This document shows positions 25,560 through 33,842 of a stretch of 64,000 nucleotides of DNA, piece after piece. Both the position numbers and the translations under genes were made by a program. Each line of letters opens with the position of its first letter. The stretch's first letter is position 1. The DNA is from Tardiphaga robiniae (GTDB lineage Bacteria > Pseudomonadota > Alphaproteobacteria > Rhizobiales > Xanthobacteraceae): the NCBI RefSeq assembly GCF_013359755.1, contig NZ_JABMCJ010000077.1, positions 226,354 through 290,353 on the forward strand, given 5' to 3'. The notes beneath the pieces are model-generated. The model made no database searches. It saw only the letters and a list, made by a program, of their open reading frames with translations, and was not told the origin of the DNA.

Positions 25560-27182
25560 TCAGCGGGCACGGCGCACCGGATTGTAACGCTTCGCGGTGC
25601 GGTTTTTCTCGCGCACCTTGGTGCGAGCTTCCCGCATGTCGGTCTTGCGCTTACGGGCGGCATCGGTGCCACATTCCATCATCGCGTATTGCTCGGCATC
25701 GGCGACGTGGGTGTCGAAGCTGGGTTTGACCGACGAAATATCGTTCGATCCCTGCAGCTTGCGGAATTGATAGGTCTGTCGCTTGCCGCGGATCAGGCCC
25801 TTGCAGGAGGGATCGAGCAGGTAGTTGCGGCCAGGCGGACCGATCTTGTCGCGCACCGCATCCCAGCGACGGCCGGTCTGGTTCGATACCGCCAATTCAA
25901 CCTTACGGCCGAGCTTGTCGGCCAGGCGCTGACGGTCGGACCCCTTCGAGACACGCTGCTCGCTCTGGATCTCGGTGTCCTTATCCTCGCCGGCGACCAT
26001 CGCCGGATCGCAGACGGTGTGGAAATCGCAGCCGCGGAAGTCCCGCGCCTCCAGCGCCAGCATCGCCGCCGCCAGTTCCTCGATCCCACCGCGCTCGAGC
26101 GCGATCTCGCGCAGACTGCGCCATTGCCCGTCGGGCATCTCCTGGCCGTAGACCGCCGCCGGCGTCAGTCCGCCGTCGCAGCCGATGACGACTGGCAAGG
26201 CCGGCTCCGGCTTCAGCGTGACCTTCGACAGATGCAGATCTTCGTCGAATTTATCATAGACCAGATCGGCAGCCCGCGTGATGCCTGGCTTGGCGTGCAC
26301 CATGCGGCGGATGTACCAGGGATTGGCTCGGTTCATCGCGATGATCTGCTCGTAATACGACCGATCGCCGCCATGCGCCTGCAGATTTTCCGCGCCTTCG
26401 TCCATGCCGCCGGGCTGCTTGAACAACATGTAGGGCGGTTCGAGCTTTTCCCAGAAGATCGGATAGGTCCAGTTTTCCACATCCGGCGCGTTGAGATCGC
26501 CGAAGATCCGCCCGGTGCGCTTGATGACTTCGCGCGGAGGTTCGCGGCCGACAGCACGCGATAGGCCGATCAGCAGTTCATGCGGCAGCGTGTCGATCTC
26601 GCCGAGCTGCACATCCGTGAATTCCAGGCCGCGCAAATCCTCCGGGTCCGCATCCTCGCCGTGCGCGAGGAACTGCGTCGTCATGTGGATGCGCCCGAAC
26701 TTGTCGTCGAAGAACAGATCGTGCCGCGCCGCGCGCGGACTGGCGCCCGACCACTTCGAGCCAGCAAAGTCCTTCGGAAATAATTTCCAGTGGGAGGGGA
26801 TTGCGGCTTTCCACAACGCGTCGTACTTTTGTCGGAAGTTGCCGAGCACATATCGGCGCACCCCGTCCGACCCGGGATAGATCCTTTGAGCTTCGACCAA
26901 TCCTTTTTTCTCGCTGGCGATAGTCTTTCCGCTGCCTACAGGGCCGCAGATGACACTGATCGCGTTCGTCGAGAGAATGTAGGCGTCGCTCACCGGGCCG
27001 GCGCTACGCAGCAGGTTGATCTTTCCCGTGCGCTCACCCTTGTGAATTTCCGCGACGACTTCCGGGTTCTGTTTTCGAAACTCGTCGTCGGCTTCGAGAT
27101 AGCTCATCTGATTTTTGTACGGGTCGGCATTGCCGAGCGCATCAGCGAGCGACGTATCGCTTAAAGGGATCGGCGTGGTCAT
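25560..27182 (-). CDS. terL: Terminase large subunit
   Basis: A 540-residue ATPase/nuclease that packages DNA. Walker A is GPVGSGKT (residues 80-87); a Walker B-like acidic strand is in VQLGEID (about 197). The C-terminal half has nuclease-type acidic motifs in an RNase H-like fold: VVIGCDGG, CDPAM and a late Asp/His region (DTHVADAEQY). The frame stays open for 94 more codons upstream, but that extension is Arg/Pro/Ser-rich and low-complexity; the ATG at 27182 begins normal sequence (MTTPIPLSDTSLADALGNAD). The ribosome binding site is weak. It works with the small subunit at 27525-28124. Confidence 0.9.
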   Translation of the reverse strand: MTTPIPLSDTSLADALGNADPYKNQMSYLEADDEFRKQNPEVVAEIHKGERTGKINLLRSAGPVSDAYILSTNAISVICGPVGSGKTIASEKKGLVEAQRIYPGSDGVRRYVLGNFRQKYDALWKAAIPSHWKLFPKDFAGSKWSGASPRAARHDLFFDDKFGRIHMTTQFLAHGEDADPEDLRGLEFTDVQLGEIDTLPHELLIGLSRAVGREPPREVIKRTGRIFGDLNAPDVENWTYPIFWEKLEPPYMLFKQPGGMDEGAENLQAHGGDRSYYEQIIAMNRANPWYIRRMVHAKPGITRAADLVYDKFDEDLHLSKVTLKPEPALPVVIGCDGGLTPAAVYGQEMPDGQWRSLREIALERGGIEELAAAMLALEARDFRGCDFHTVCDPAMVAGEDKDTEIQSEQRVSKGSDRQRLADKLGRKVELAVSNQTGRRWDAVRDKIGPPGRNYLLDPSCKGLIRGKRQTYQFRKLQGSNDISSVKPSFDTHVADAEQYAMMECGTDAARKRKTDMREARTKVREKNRTAKRYNPVRRAR

Positions 27183-27524
27183 GAGCCCGCGCCCCCACGC
27201 CCCGGGCGAAGAACACAACTGACGCGATTTTTTTTGAACCCTGTCACCGACAAAGGCGGGAGTTGGTCGAGGGCTCGAAAAAATCTCAGGAGAGCACCGC
27301 GGGGAGACCGCGCGTCGGGATTTTGGGGGTGCCCCGCCCGGGCGACCCCGGGGGGTAGGGTCGCGAATTCGAGCGCGCCGGCCAGGCGAGACCGCACCGG
27401 CCGGCGCACTGAGCCGCGGCGGATCCGACCCCGCGCGGCGATCGCCGACCTGCCCCTTGAGCAACAGGCCGGTGATTTGGGATCAGCGGCCTGACGACGC
27501 CAAGCCGCTGATGTAGTTGAGCTA
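27183..27524. other. Gene-free GC-rich gap between terL and terS, with several hairpins
   Basis: 342 bases between the two terminase genes. It contains several inverted repeats, for example CGCCGGCC...GGCCGGCG around 27375-27405, CGACCC...GGGTCG around 27341-27361 and CAGCGGC...GCCGCTG at 27484-27510, plus an A8 run (minus strand) near 27229. Frames that run through it look random. Such a structured gap inside the terminase block could hold a packaging (cos/pac) signal or a leader for terL; neither is proven. Confidence 0.45.
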
Positions 27525-28124
27525 TCATTCGTCGTGCGACACGTCGCTGTGCGACACGCGCGGCGTGACGTCCAGCATCCGTTGATTTCGTTGATCTTTT
27601 TCATGCTGTGTCGGATCGCCCTCGCTGCGCAGCCAGGGCGGCAGCTCGTGGCCATCCATCCCAACGCGAGCGCCACCATGCCCGTGAAACTCGACCGTCA
27701 AGCCAGGCACCGCCTTGCCGGTGTCGTCGACAGGAGCCTGCTTCGCGTAGAAATACGGCCGCAGGTCGCTGCGGATCTTCTCCAGCAGCTGCGCAGCCTC
27801 CAGCATGGTGCATTTGAGATCGGCGGCGAGCGTGGCAGGCGTGTGCATCGCCATGCGCGCGCTCTCCAGCATCGGATCGCCTATGGTGTCGCGGATGAAA
27901 TCGAGCATCTGGCGCGTGGTTTTGTTCTTCGCGCCAGGCGGACGGCCCGCGCGATCGCGCCTGATCGCCTCAGTCATGCGGTGATGACGGCCTGCGTCGT
28001 CGACCTTGTTGAAGCGCGAGGGCGGCAGCATCTCGATCTGCTCCTCGACCTTGCCGCCGGCCGATCGCGCCTCCGCGCGCGCCACCGCCGAAATCACTGC
28101 GTCCGAAGCGCCACTTTTCGCCAT
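27525..28124 (-). CDS. Terminase small subunit candidate
   Basis: A 199-residue protein. The N-terminal 60 residues are basic (ISAVARAEARSAGG). Then GRPPGAKNKTTRQMLDFIRDTIGDPM, a Gly-Arg-Pro/Lys-Asn-Lys segment leading into a helix, is the form often seen in small terminases of this phage type. The middle has helical AADLKCTMLEAAQLLEKIRSDL and the C-terminus is hydrophilic, ending SHSDVSHDE. It directly precedes terL. It should bind the packaging start site and regulate TerL. It has an AGGAG ribosome binding site. Confidence 0.75.
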   Translation of the reverse strand: MAKSGASDAVISAVARAEARSAGGKVEEQIEMLPPSRFNKVDDAGRHHRMTEAIRRDRAGRPPGAKNKTTRQMLDFIRDTIGDPMLESARMAMHTPATLAADLKCTMLEAAQLLEKIRSDLRPYFYAKQAPVDDTGKAVPGLTVEFHGHGGARVGMDGHELPPWLRSEGDPTQHEKDQRNQRMLDVTPRVSHSDVSHDE

Positions 28125-28207
28125 TCGCGTCGAAGCTCCTGAATTTAGATCAATATTTTATTCTGGTCGAAGCCGTCGTCATGCGAGCAACGCAGGGCAT
28201 CAGCCAA
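28125..28207. other. Leader region upstream of terS
   Basis: Includes the terS ribosome binding site (AGGAG) and a short A/T-rich stretch at 28145-28162 that is unusual in this GC-rich phage. It could be an additional promoter or a melting site adjoining the repeat array. No gene is seen. Confidence 0.4.
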
Positions 28208-28450
28208 GTGTCTACGGGTGTCTATTTGAGTGTCTACGCTCAAGCCTTTGCACCACCTTCCCTTTCTCTATTTCTAGACAACTAGACACTTAGACACCAA
28301 CATCCCCATATGCGCGCGCGCGAGCGCGCATATGCGAGGGCTAACGGTGTCTAAGTGTCTAAGTGTCTGATATCGGAGATTGCTTTGATAGTTCAGGCTC
28401 TTGCGCCTAGACACCTGAATAGACACCGCGCCGGAGAGGTGTCTAACACC
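28208..28450. repeat. Symmetric array of GTGTCTA/TAGACAC heptamers around a central palindrome
   Basis: Eleven or twelve copies of the heptamer GTGTCTA or its complement in 240 bp: forward at 28208, 28218, 28230, 28347, 28355, 28363 (last base G) and 28439; reverse at 28275 (last base A), 28283, 28291, 28408 and 28420. Ten of them form mirror pairs about position 28322, next to the palindrome CATATGCGCGC-6-GCGCGCATATG (28307-28334). The inner sets are spaced 8 bp. It must bind a protein many times: candidates are a replication initiator, a late repressor/activator or the small terminase. Confidence 0.85.
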
Positions 28451-28750
28451 CGCGCCCATCGCCCTCGCAACGAACGCTGGAGGACGCTGGCACGCATCCG
28501 ATGCCGTCAAGCGTGCTGTGATTTTTGCCTGCTTCTAGAAAAGAGCCTGCGCGATGCGCGTGGCGCGGAAAGCGCGGCATTCGCGAGCTATGCAAACGCG
28601 CATTTCGCGCAGTCATTCTTTACAGCCTTCGGGCGCGGGCGCGGGCGCGGGCGCGGGGAAATCACCCATTTACCCTTGTGCTACAGGCGTATTCTGCGAA
28701 TTTCCGAGCGTGAGAGAATCACCCCGCAATGGGCGTGGGCGGAGGCGAAG
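28446..28750. other. Intergenic region upstream of the exported-protein gene
   Basis: Starts inside the array edge (GGTGTCTAACACC palindrome at 28438-28450). It contains the motif ACGCTTGAC on the minus strand (28506-28514), shared with the late promoters but without a good -10, and a short GGGCGC tandem run (about 28631-28656). Frames crossing it have no ribosome binding site. Confidence 0.4.
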
Positions 28751-29101
28751 ATGCGAACAGGAATGGTGATGGCTGCGCTGCTGGCGGCGAGCGTAACGGG
28801 CGTGGGCGCGGCACCTGCGTCGGTCTATCCTGGCGAGGGCGCCTGCCGACAATGGACGTATGGGAAAGACAAGATCGACGACCTCGGCGTCGACGACACC
28901 CAGCAGGCCGCCTACAGTTATTGGCTAGGCGGTTTCTTCGACGCGGCGGCCGTGACGCGCGGCTATAAGCTTCCGGATCACCTCGATCGCGGCGCTTTTC
29001 TCAACGATCTGTGGGCCTATTGCAAAGCATTCCCCGACGAGCGACTGCCGCGCGCGTCTACGCTCATATTGTTGCGGATGACGACCAAGCCGAAAGGCTG
29101 A
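28751..29101 (+). CDS. Small exported protein with two cysteines, lone plus-strand gene
   Basis: A 116-residue product with an excellent GGAGG ribosome binding site and a signal peptide (about 1-21, MRTGMVMAALLAASVTGVGAA). The mature part is helical with Cys31 and Cys91 placed to form a disulfide (ACRQWTYGKDKIDDL ... LWAYCKAFPDERL). The pattern recalls small periplasmic HdeA/Rap1a-type proteins, but I cannot assign a family. It stands alone against the direction of its neighbours, as lysogenic conversion (moron) genes do, so it may alter the lysogen's envelope. It ends three bases from the convergent helicase gene. Confidence 0.75.
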   Translation: MRTGMVMAALLAASVTGVGAAPASVYPGEGACRQWTYGKDKIDDLGVDDTQQAAYSYWLGGFFDAAAVTRGYKLPDHLDRGAFLNDLWAYCKAFPDERLPRASTLILLRMTTKPKG

Positions 29102-29104
29102 TCC

Positions 29105-31102
29105 TCACTTCTCCGGCGCCTGGTGGTAGCGATCAAGCACCACGAGCGTGCAGCGCTGCTGGACACCGTCGATCACCACCCGGTTGATCTCGCTGCGGCC
29201 GATCATGACGCCGGCGATCGGGCACTGTCTCAGTGCGTCCTTCCAGCCGCCGAGCTGCCAATCGCTGCCCTCAAGGTGCTTTGACACCTTGTTGGACTTG
29301 TTCGGCACCGCCAGCACCCAGCCCGCCTCCGGCAGACCGAACTCCTGCAGCGCCGCCTCCTGCTTGATCTGGATGCCCTTCTGCGCCGCTGCGCGGATCA
29401 CCGTCGCGACCACCTCCCGTGTATTGAGCAGGCCGAAGCCCGCGATATTGATCTCCTGCTTCGCCTTGTCGCGCGAGACGCGGGCTTCATCGGATGCGGC
29501 CATGCCATCAGCGTCGACTGTCCGCAACTCCTGCAGCACCTGGCCAATGGTGTTGTGGCTCGAATTTCGCCATTCCTTCACCGTCGTCGTTAGGATGCGA
29601 TCCAGGCACTGACGGTAGTTCGGCGTCGCATCTTCGACTTCCGGCAGGCTGTCGATCGACAAGTGCTCCGTCCACCACCGCTCCTCCTCCGGGCCGACCT
29701 TGACGCCCATCTCGCCGGCGAGCTCGTCGCCCAGCATCATCGCGGCGCAGGCCAGCAGTGTGCCATAGGTGTCCTGGCCGCGCTTGTCGTGGCCGCCTTG
29801 CTTCAGCGCCTCCGCGAAGCGCTCATACTGGTATTTGAAGCCCTGCCCGTTGTCGCCCCAAGCGCGCATCATCTGCGCCAGCACCTTCGGGCCGGCCGTG
29901 TCGGCGTTGATCGACTCCGGCTTCTCGCTGTCCTTGTCGAAGGGCAGCATGCGGAGCACCGCGACGCGCGATAGATCCGCCGCGGTGTGCAGCGGGTTGT
30001 TGATCGCCGAGAACAGAAATGCCGAGCGCATCTGGTAGGCGTTCGCAGTGCCGTCCGAGGATCCGCGCCGTCCGATCGCGCCCGATGCCGAGGAGCGCAT
30101 CAGATCCGCGATGTTCGAGGCCTTGCGGGCATCCATACCCGGCTCCATTTCGTCGAGCGCGACGGCGCGGCTGTCGTGGCCCATGGCCTGATAGATGCCG
30201 GCGGCCGTGCTGTCGCTTGAATGGAACAGTGCATCGCCGAACAACACCTTGAGCGTGTTCTGCAGCGTCGATTTGCCGGTGCCCTTGTCGCCGAGCAGCA
30301 GTGCCGAGGGGCGCCAGTCGAGCGCGCCGCCGAGATAGGCGCCACCGATCCAGCCGAGCAGCAGCACCGGGTCAACGTCGGGCCGCAGCCACTTGCTCTT
30401 GCGGAAGCCTGCCAACAGCGCCTTGGCCGGATTGTCCTCCGCTGTCAGTTCTTCAGTCCAGGGCGCGGGCAGCGCCGACAGATGAGGGTAGAGATTGCCT
30501 TCGTGCACACCTGTCGGCATCTCGACGAATTTGCCGCGCTCGCATTTCCAAAGGCAGTCGCCGGCGTGATAGACGAGATTGCCGGACTTGAACGTCCAGC
30601 TGCCGCGACCGCGCATCTTGTTCTCAGGGGAGAAGAAGCCCTTGCGCGAGCAGGCGAGGAACAGCATTTCCTTGATGTCATCAGCTTCGAACGAGACGAT
30701 TTCGCTTTCCTTGATGATCTCCTGCGTCTTCGGATTCCTGATTTCCTTCGACCGGCGCGGATGGATGAACTTCGGATAATTCGGCGTCGCTGAAAACAGG
30801 TCCTGTATGCCGACCTGGTTGAGCTTTTCCGCCTTCAGCGCGCGGAACTGGCCCCGGCTGTCGATGAAGTAATAGACGTCGCCCTCGTAGCCGATCGGCT
30901 CAACCGGGCTTTCGACGCCCGGATCCTTCGGCATGCCGTAGAGATCTGGCTGCCATTCGCCGGCTTTGACGCCGCCACGCGGCAGAAACGGCAGCGGGTC
31001 GCGATGCTGCTGGGCGCGCAGCCGCTCGATCTCGCGAGCAGCTGCGCCGAAGGCAACGACATTGGCCCGCTGGCCGGCAGTGGTCTTGGTGGTATCGGAC
31101 AT
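29105..31102 (-). CDS. Phage P-loop ATPase/helicase-like replication protein
   Basis: A 665-residue protein; the ATG at 31102 follows a GGCGGGA site and starts MSDTTKTTAG. Longer frames exist upstream but collide with the small gene at 31113-31244. Walker A is GDKGTGKST (residues 271-279), Walker B-like VALDEMEP (about 314-321), followed by SSDGTANAYQMRSAFLFSAINNP, where a polar-lined strand and sensor-like Asn/Asn residues occur. The architecture (N-terminal uncharacterised, central ATPase) resembles D5/DUF927-type phage helicases that act with a separate primase. The primase is encoded just upstream. It is the last gene of the early operon. Confidence 0.75.
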   Translation of the reverse strand: MSDTTKTTAGQRANVVAFGAAAREIERLRAQQHRDPLPFLPRGGVKAGEWQPDLYGMPKDPGVESPVEPIGYEGDVYYFIDSRGQFRALKAEKLNQVGIQDLFSATPNYPKFIHPRRSKEIRNPKTQEIIKESEIVSFEADDIKEMLFLACSRKGFFSPENKMRGRGSWTFKSGNLVYHAGDCLWKCERGKFVEMPTGVHEGNLYPHLSALPAPWTEELTAEDNPAKALLAGFRKSKWLRPDVDPVLLLGWIGGAYLGGALDWRPSALLLGDKGTGKSTLQNTLKVLFGDALFHSSDSTAAGIYQAMGHDSRAVALDEMEPGMDARKASNIADLMRSSASGAIGRRGSSDGTANAYQMRSAFLFSAINNPLHTAADLSRVAVLRMLPFDKDSEKPESINADTAGPKVLAQMMRAWGDNGQGFKYQYERFAEALKQGGHDKRGQDTYGTLLACAAMMLGDELAGEMGVKVGPEEERWWTEHLSIDSLPEVEDATPNYRQCLDRILTTTVKEWRNSSHNTIGQVLQELRTVDADGMAASDEARVSRDKAKQEINIAGFGLLNTREVVATVIRAAAQKGIQIKQEAALQEFGLPEAGWVLAVPNKSNKVSKHLEGSDWQLGGWKDALRQCPIAGVMIGRSEINRVVIDGVQQRCTLVVLDRYHQAPEK

Positions 31103-31112
31103 TCCCGCCGTT

Positions 31113-31244
31113 TCACTTTTGAGCAGCGCCATCGCCGCTCGTCTCGCCTGTACGCTCGCGCGCCCTCTTGCGGGCGCGGTATTCACGGCGCTGCTGTGTT
31201 AGTTTGCGCTTGCGCCGCTCTTTTCCGGATTTGTGCTTGGCCAC
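31113..31244 (-). CDS. Small basic protein (43 aa)
   Basis: A short frame with a GTG start three bases after the gapR-like stop codon. The product, VAKHKSGKERRKRKLTQQ..., is almost a third Lys/Arg and ends GDGAAQK. Its stop lies 10 bases before the helicase start. It fills the only gap in an otherwise gapless operon, which supports it, but the ribosome binding site is weak. Nucleic acid binding would fit its charge. Confidence 0.45.
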   Translation of the reverse strand: MAKHKSGKERRKRKLTQQRREYRARKRARERTGETSGDGAAQK

Positions 31245-31247
31245 TGG

Positions 31248-31523
31248 CTACAGCATGCCTATGGCTTGCAGATAGGTTTCGAGGATCGTTTCCTGCTCGG
31301 CGCGCTCGTTGGCGTCCTGCTTGCGCATGCGGATAACAGTGCGCAGCGCTTTGACGTCATAGCCGTTGCCCTTGGCCTCGCCGTAGACGTCGTTGATATC
31401 ATCGCTGATCGTCTTTTTTTCCTCCTCCAGCCGCTCGATCCGTTCGATGATCGCTTTCAGCTGCTCCTTTGCAAATGAATGCGTGGCCTGGTCGTCCAAT
31501 ACTGCCGCTGCCGATGTCGCCAT
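31248..31523 (-). CDS. gapR: GapR-like DNA-binding protein (DUF2312)
   Basis: A 91-residue protein matching the DUF2312/GapR family over its whole length: [46 protein letters not shown] and [23 protein letters not shown]. GapR of Caulobacter is a tetrameric clamp that binds AT-rich, overtwisted DNA ahead of replication forks and stimulates topoisomerases. A copy in the phage early operon, beside primase and helicase genes, suggests a role in phage replication. It begins at a TGATG overlap with the primase stop. Confidence 0.9.
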   Translation of the reverse strand: MATSAAAVLDDQATHSFAKEQLKAIIERIERLEEEKKTISDDINDVYGEAKGNGYDVKALRTVIRMRKQDANERAEQETILETYLQAIGML

Positions 31524-32698
31524 CAGGTTTCACCCCTCAATGTGTCGTTCAGATCCTTGCCGCCATAGGCGGCGACTGTTGCGACCATCCGCCCGGTCGC
31601 CCGCATCGCTGCCATGCCGCGCTCAAATTGCGCGATCGCAGCAGGTTTCAGCCAATCGTTTTGTTGATGCACGATGACGCTGTCGACGAAGCCCGGCAGC
31701 CGGCCGGCGACGTGCTCCATGTTCGACAGCGAGATCATCGGCCAAGTCCGGTATTGCGGCGCGGCCAGGACAGCGGACAGCCCGTCTTCGTTGCCCTCGG
31801 TGTGCACCATCGTCTCGACCAGGCCGTGCTGCGTGTACATCTCGGCCGCTTCCGGCACGCTGCGGTGCCCTTCGCCGCGCCATAGCGGGATGACGGCGCC
31901 GGCCGAGGACGGAAATACTTTGCGCGCCTTCTGCGCCGTGCCGTCGGGCGCGGGTGGCAGGTTCAATTTGTCGCTGCCGTCATCGGTCAGCCATGTCTGA
32001 TGCACCGCGACGATCCGCATGTCGGCATCGACGCAGCAGGCGATCATGCAGGGATGGAAGCTCTCGCCAATCTTGTTGCCGCCCTTGTCGCGCTGGACGT
32101 ATTTATGCCGCGGGATAAATCGCAGCGCTGCCGGCGCCAGGTTTCCCCCGCGCGGGCCAATGAACGGCGCTTTGCGCAGATCCACGGCGCGGGCTTCGCG
32201 CAGATAAACCTCACCGAGCGTGCCGAGGATAGGCACGGCAGTCTTGACGAACAGCTGGAATGCCCATTGCTGCTGCCGCTTCAGTTCGGCATCGGCGTCG
32301 GTCTTGTGCTTCTCGCGCGCCGCCTGGGCGTTGGCGCGATCCTTCTCCAATTGTTCCTTGCTGATCGTGCTGTCGAGGCCGAGGCGGTCCATCGCATAGC
32401 GCGCGGCCTCGTCGGCGCCGCGGTTCTTCAGCTGGAACCAGCCGTTGCAATAGGCGATCAGCTCCAGCGATCGGCCGCGATAGCTACTGTCGGTGTAGTT
32501 CTTCCACGACAGTCCGTCGCCTTTGATCCAGATCGCGAAGTTTTGGCTGCCCTGCCCGCGCGGATCGTCGATCAAGATCGTGCCGCCCTTTTTCGACGGC
32601 AGCTTGATACGACAGAGATCCAGCACGTCCTCCGGTCGCCCGTCGAGAATGTTTTTTAGATCCTGCCAGCCCTGGCCGGTACGCAGATCGATGCTCAC
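31523..32698 (-). CDS. Phage DNA primase-like protein (Toprim)
   Basis: A 391-residue protein with a GTG start overlapping the previous stop (GTGA). The N-terminus resembles the CHC2-less fold of phage primases ([28 protein letters not shown]); residues about 105-150 are a charged helix; the C-terminus contains a Toprim-like segment ([15 protein letters not shown] for the catalytic Glu, then IVHQQNDW in place of the usual acidic DxD). The weak second motif leaves some doubt about catalysis. With the ATPase encoded downstream it would form the primase-helicase function. Confidence 0.75.
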   Translation of the reverse strand: MSIDLRTGQGWQDLKNILDGRPEDVLDLCRIKLPSKKGGTILIDDPRGQGSQNFAIWIKGDGLSWKNYTDSSYRGRSLELIAYCNGWFQLKNRGADEAARYAMDRLGLDSTISKEQLEKDRANAQAAREKHKTDADAELKRQQQWAFQLFVKTAVPILGTLGEVYLREARAVDLRKAPFIGPRGGNLAPAALRFIPRHKYVQRDKGGNKIGESFHPCMIACCVDADMRIVAVHQTWLTDDGSDKLNLPPAPDGTAQKARKVFPSSAGAVIPLWRGEGHRSVPEAAEMYTQHGLVETMVHTEGNEDGLSAVLAAPQYRTWPMISLSNMEHVAGRLPGFVDSVIVHQQNDWLKPAAIAQFERGMAAMRATGRMVATVAAYGGKDLNDTLRGET

Positions 32699-33366
32699 GC
32701 CTGCACCTGCAGCAGAACGGCGGTCAATGCCTGGTCAACCTCGTTGCCGTCCTCGCGGCGCTCCTCGACCTGGTCGCGCGCGAATTTGATATTGGCGCGG
32801 GTGTCGCCAAGCGCGCGGCCGAGATCTGCATTTCCCACCTGCAGCTCGACGGCTGTGATGTAGATCGCCATCTGCCGGATCCGTGCCGCCTGCAGCCAGA
32901 GCGGGTTCGACGGGCGCTGCACCTTGAAGTCAGTGGCAAGCAAGGTGGCGATGTCGAATTTGAGGTGCATCGCCAGGAACTGCATCACCAGGCGATGAAA
33001 CGCCGCGACCACCTGCGGCGGCTTCGTCGATCGCGGCGCATCGAGCGCGGCGTTTAGCTTGGTCAGGGTCGATGACATCGGAGCCCGGGCACCCCGCCGA
33101 AGATCTCGCCAAGTCCAGATGCTGACGCCAGCGAGCCGAGCGAAAGCATCGTGCGGCAGTCCAGCCGCTTCGCGCCGGCGATTGATCGCGACGATGCGTG
33201 GATCGGTGACGCTTGACGAAGCAGAGGGTGCGGCGACGATCTTGCGAATTTCTTTCAGGCTTGACGAAGCAGAGGGCGACACCACGCTTGACGAAGCAGA
33301 GGGCGCGCACCAGCGCGGGTCCTTCGCGAGATCCGTATCCACGATGATGTCGAGCTGCGCGTTCAT
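32695..33366 (-). CDS. DNA-binding protein with XRE-like HTH and DnaA domain IV-like C-terminus
   Basis: A 223-residue protein. Residues 18-52 hold three copies of PSASSS, encoded by iteron-like DNA repeats (33211-33303). Residues about 55-105 form an HTH (IVAINRRREAAGLPHDAFARLAGVSIWTWRDLRRG). The C-terminus (about 160-215) reads like the DnaA domain IV helix-turn-helix of small rhizobial DnaA-like proteins: QMAIYITAVELQVGNADLGRALGDTRANIKFARDQVEERRED. It overlaps the primase start (GTGA). It is the best candidate for a replication initiator that binds its own gene, as lambda O does; this is inferred. Confidence 0.65.
   Translation of the reverse strand: MNAQLDIIVDTDLAKDPRWCAPSASSSVVSPSASSSLKEIRKIVAAPSASSSVTDPRIVAINRRREAAGLPHDAFARLAGVSIWTWRDLRRGARAPMSSTLTKLNAALDAPRSTKPPQVVAAFHRLVMQFLAMHLKFDIATLLATDFKVQRPSNPLWLQAARIRQMAIYITAVELQVGNADLGRALGDTRANIKFARDQVEERREDGNEVDQALTAVLLQVQA
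33211..33303. repeat. Three 18-bp iteron-like direct repeats inside the initiator-like gene
   Basis: GCTTGACGAAGCAGAGGG occurs perfectly at 33211-33228, 33259-33276 and 33286-33303 (spacings 48 and 27, both multiples of three). Each contains the hyphenated palindrome GCTT-GACG-AAGC. The space between the first two includes a relatively A/T-rich stretch (33248-33258). The repeats encode PSASSS in the gene on the minus strand. Confidence 0.9.
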
Positions 33367-33842
33367 CAGAAGCTGTCATCCTCTTGAGTTGAAATCGCGG
33401 GCTTCGGATCTTCGATGCCCATGGCGTTGAGCGCGTCACTGACGACCTGCTCGAAATTGTCCGACGTGACGACAGGCCGGTGATCGACGGCTAGCTGCTC
33501 GGCGCGGCAGAGGATGTCGCGGGCCTTCCACTTCGGATCAATCTCGACAAGCGTGGGGATCGCATCAACGGCATCGCGATTGATGTGCGTGACGTTCAGA
33601 GGCGAGATATCCGTGAACTCCGGATAGCAGTGCTCGTCCTCGTCGTACTCCAACTGATCGTGATTGACCGTGTCGAATGTCGGCGTGCCATAGAGCCAGT
33701 GGCCGAAACGGCGCGTGAAAACAGCTTCAGCAAGGCTGCCCATGCATCGCGTGAATGTGAGGGTATCACCTGGGCGCACGTACTGATCGATGATCGCCAT
33801 GCGCGCCTTTTCCGCCTCGGTGTATTCGCGCTTCACAGACAT
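33366..33842 (-). CDS. Hypothetical early phage protein
   Basis: A 158-residue soluble acidic protein (MSVKREYTEAEKARMAIID, FTRCMGSLAEAVFTRRFGHWLYGTP, DALNAMGIEDPKPAI). Its start and stop overlap neighbours by TGATG-type junctions, so it belongs to the early operon. No motif is recognised. The Cys and His are scattered and do not form an obvious zinc site. Confidence 0.65.
   Translation of the reverse strand: MSVKREYTEAEKARMAIIDQYVRPGDTLTFTRCMGSLAEAVFTRRFGHWLYGTPTFDTVNHDQLEYDEDEHCYPEFTDISPLNVTHINRDAVDAIPTLVEIDPKWKARDILCRAEQLAVDHRPVVTSDNFEQVVSDALNAMGIEDPKPAISTQEDDSF

Noticed and set aside
27183..27464. N-terminal extension of TerL by 94 codons
   Set aside because: Low-complexity Arg/Pro/Ser composition; normal terminase sequence starts at 27182, and hairpins lie in this segment.
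28631..28656. GGGCGC tandem run as a CRISPR or regulatory array
   Set aside because: Simple hexanucleotide repeat without spacers; too short and no cas genes nearby.
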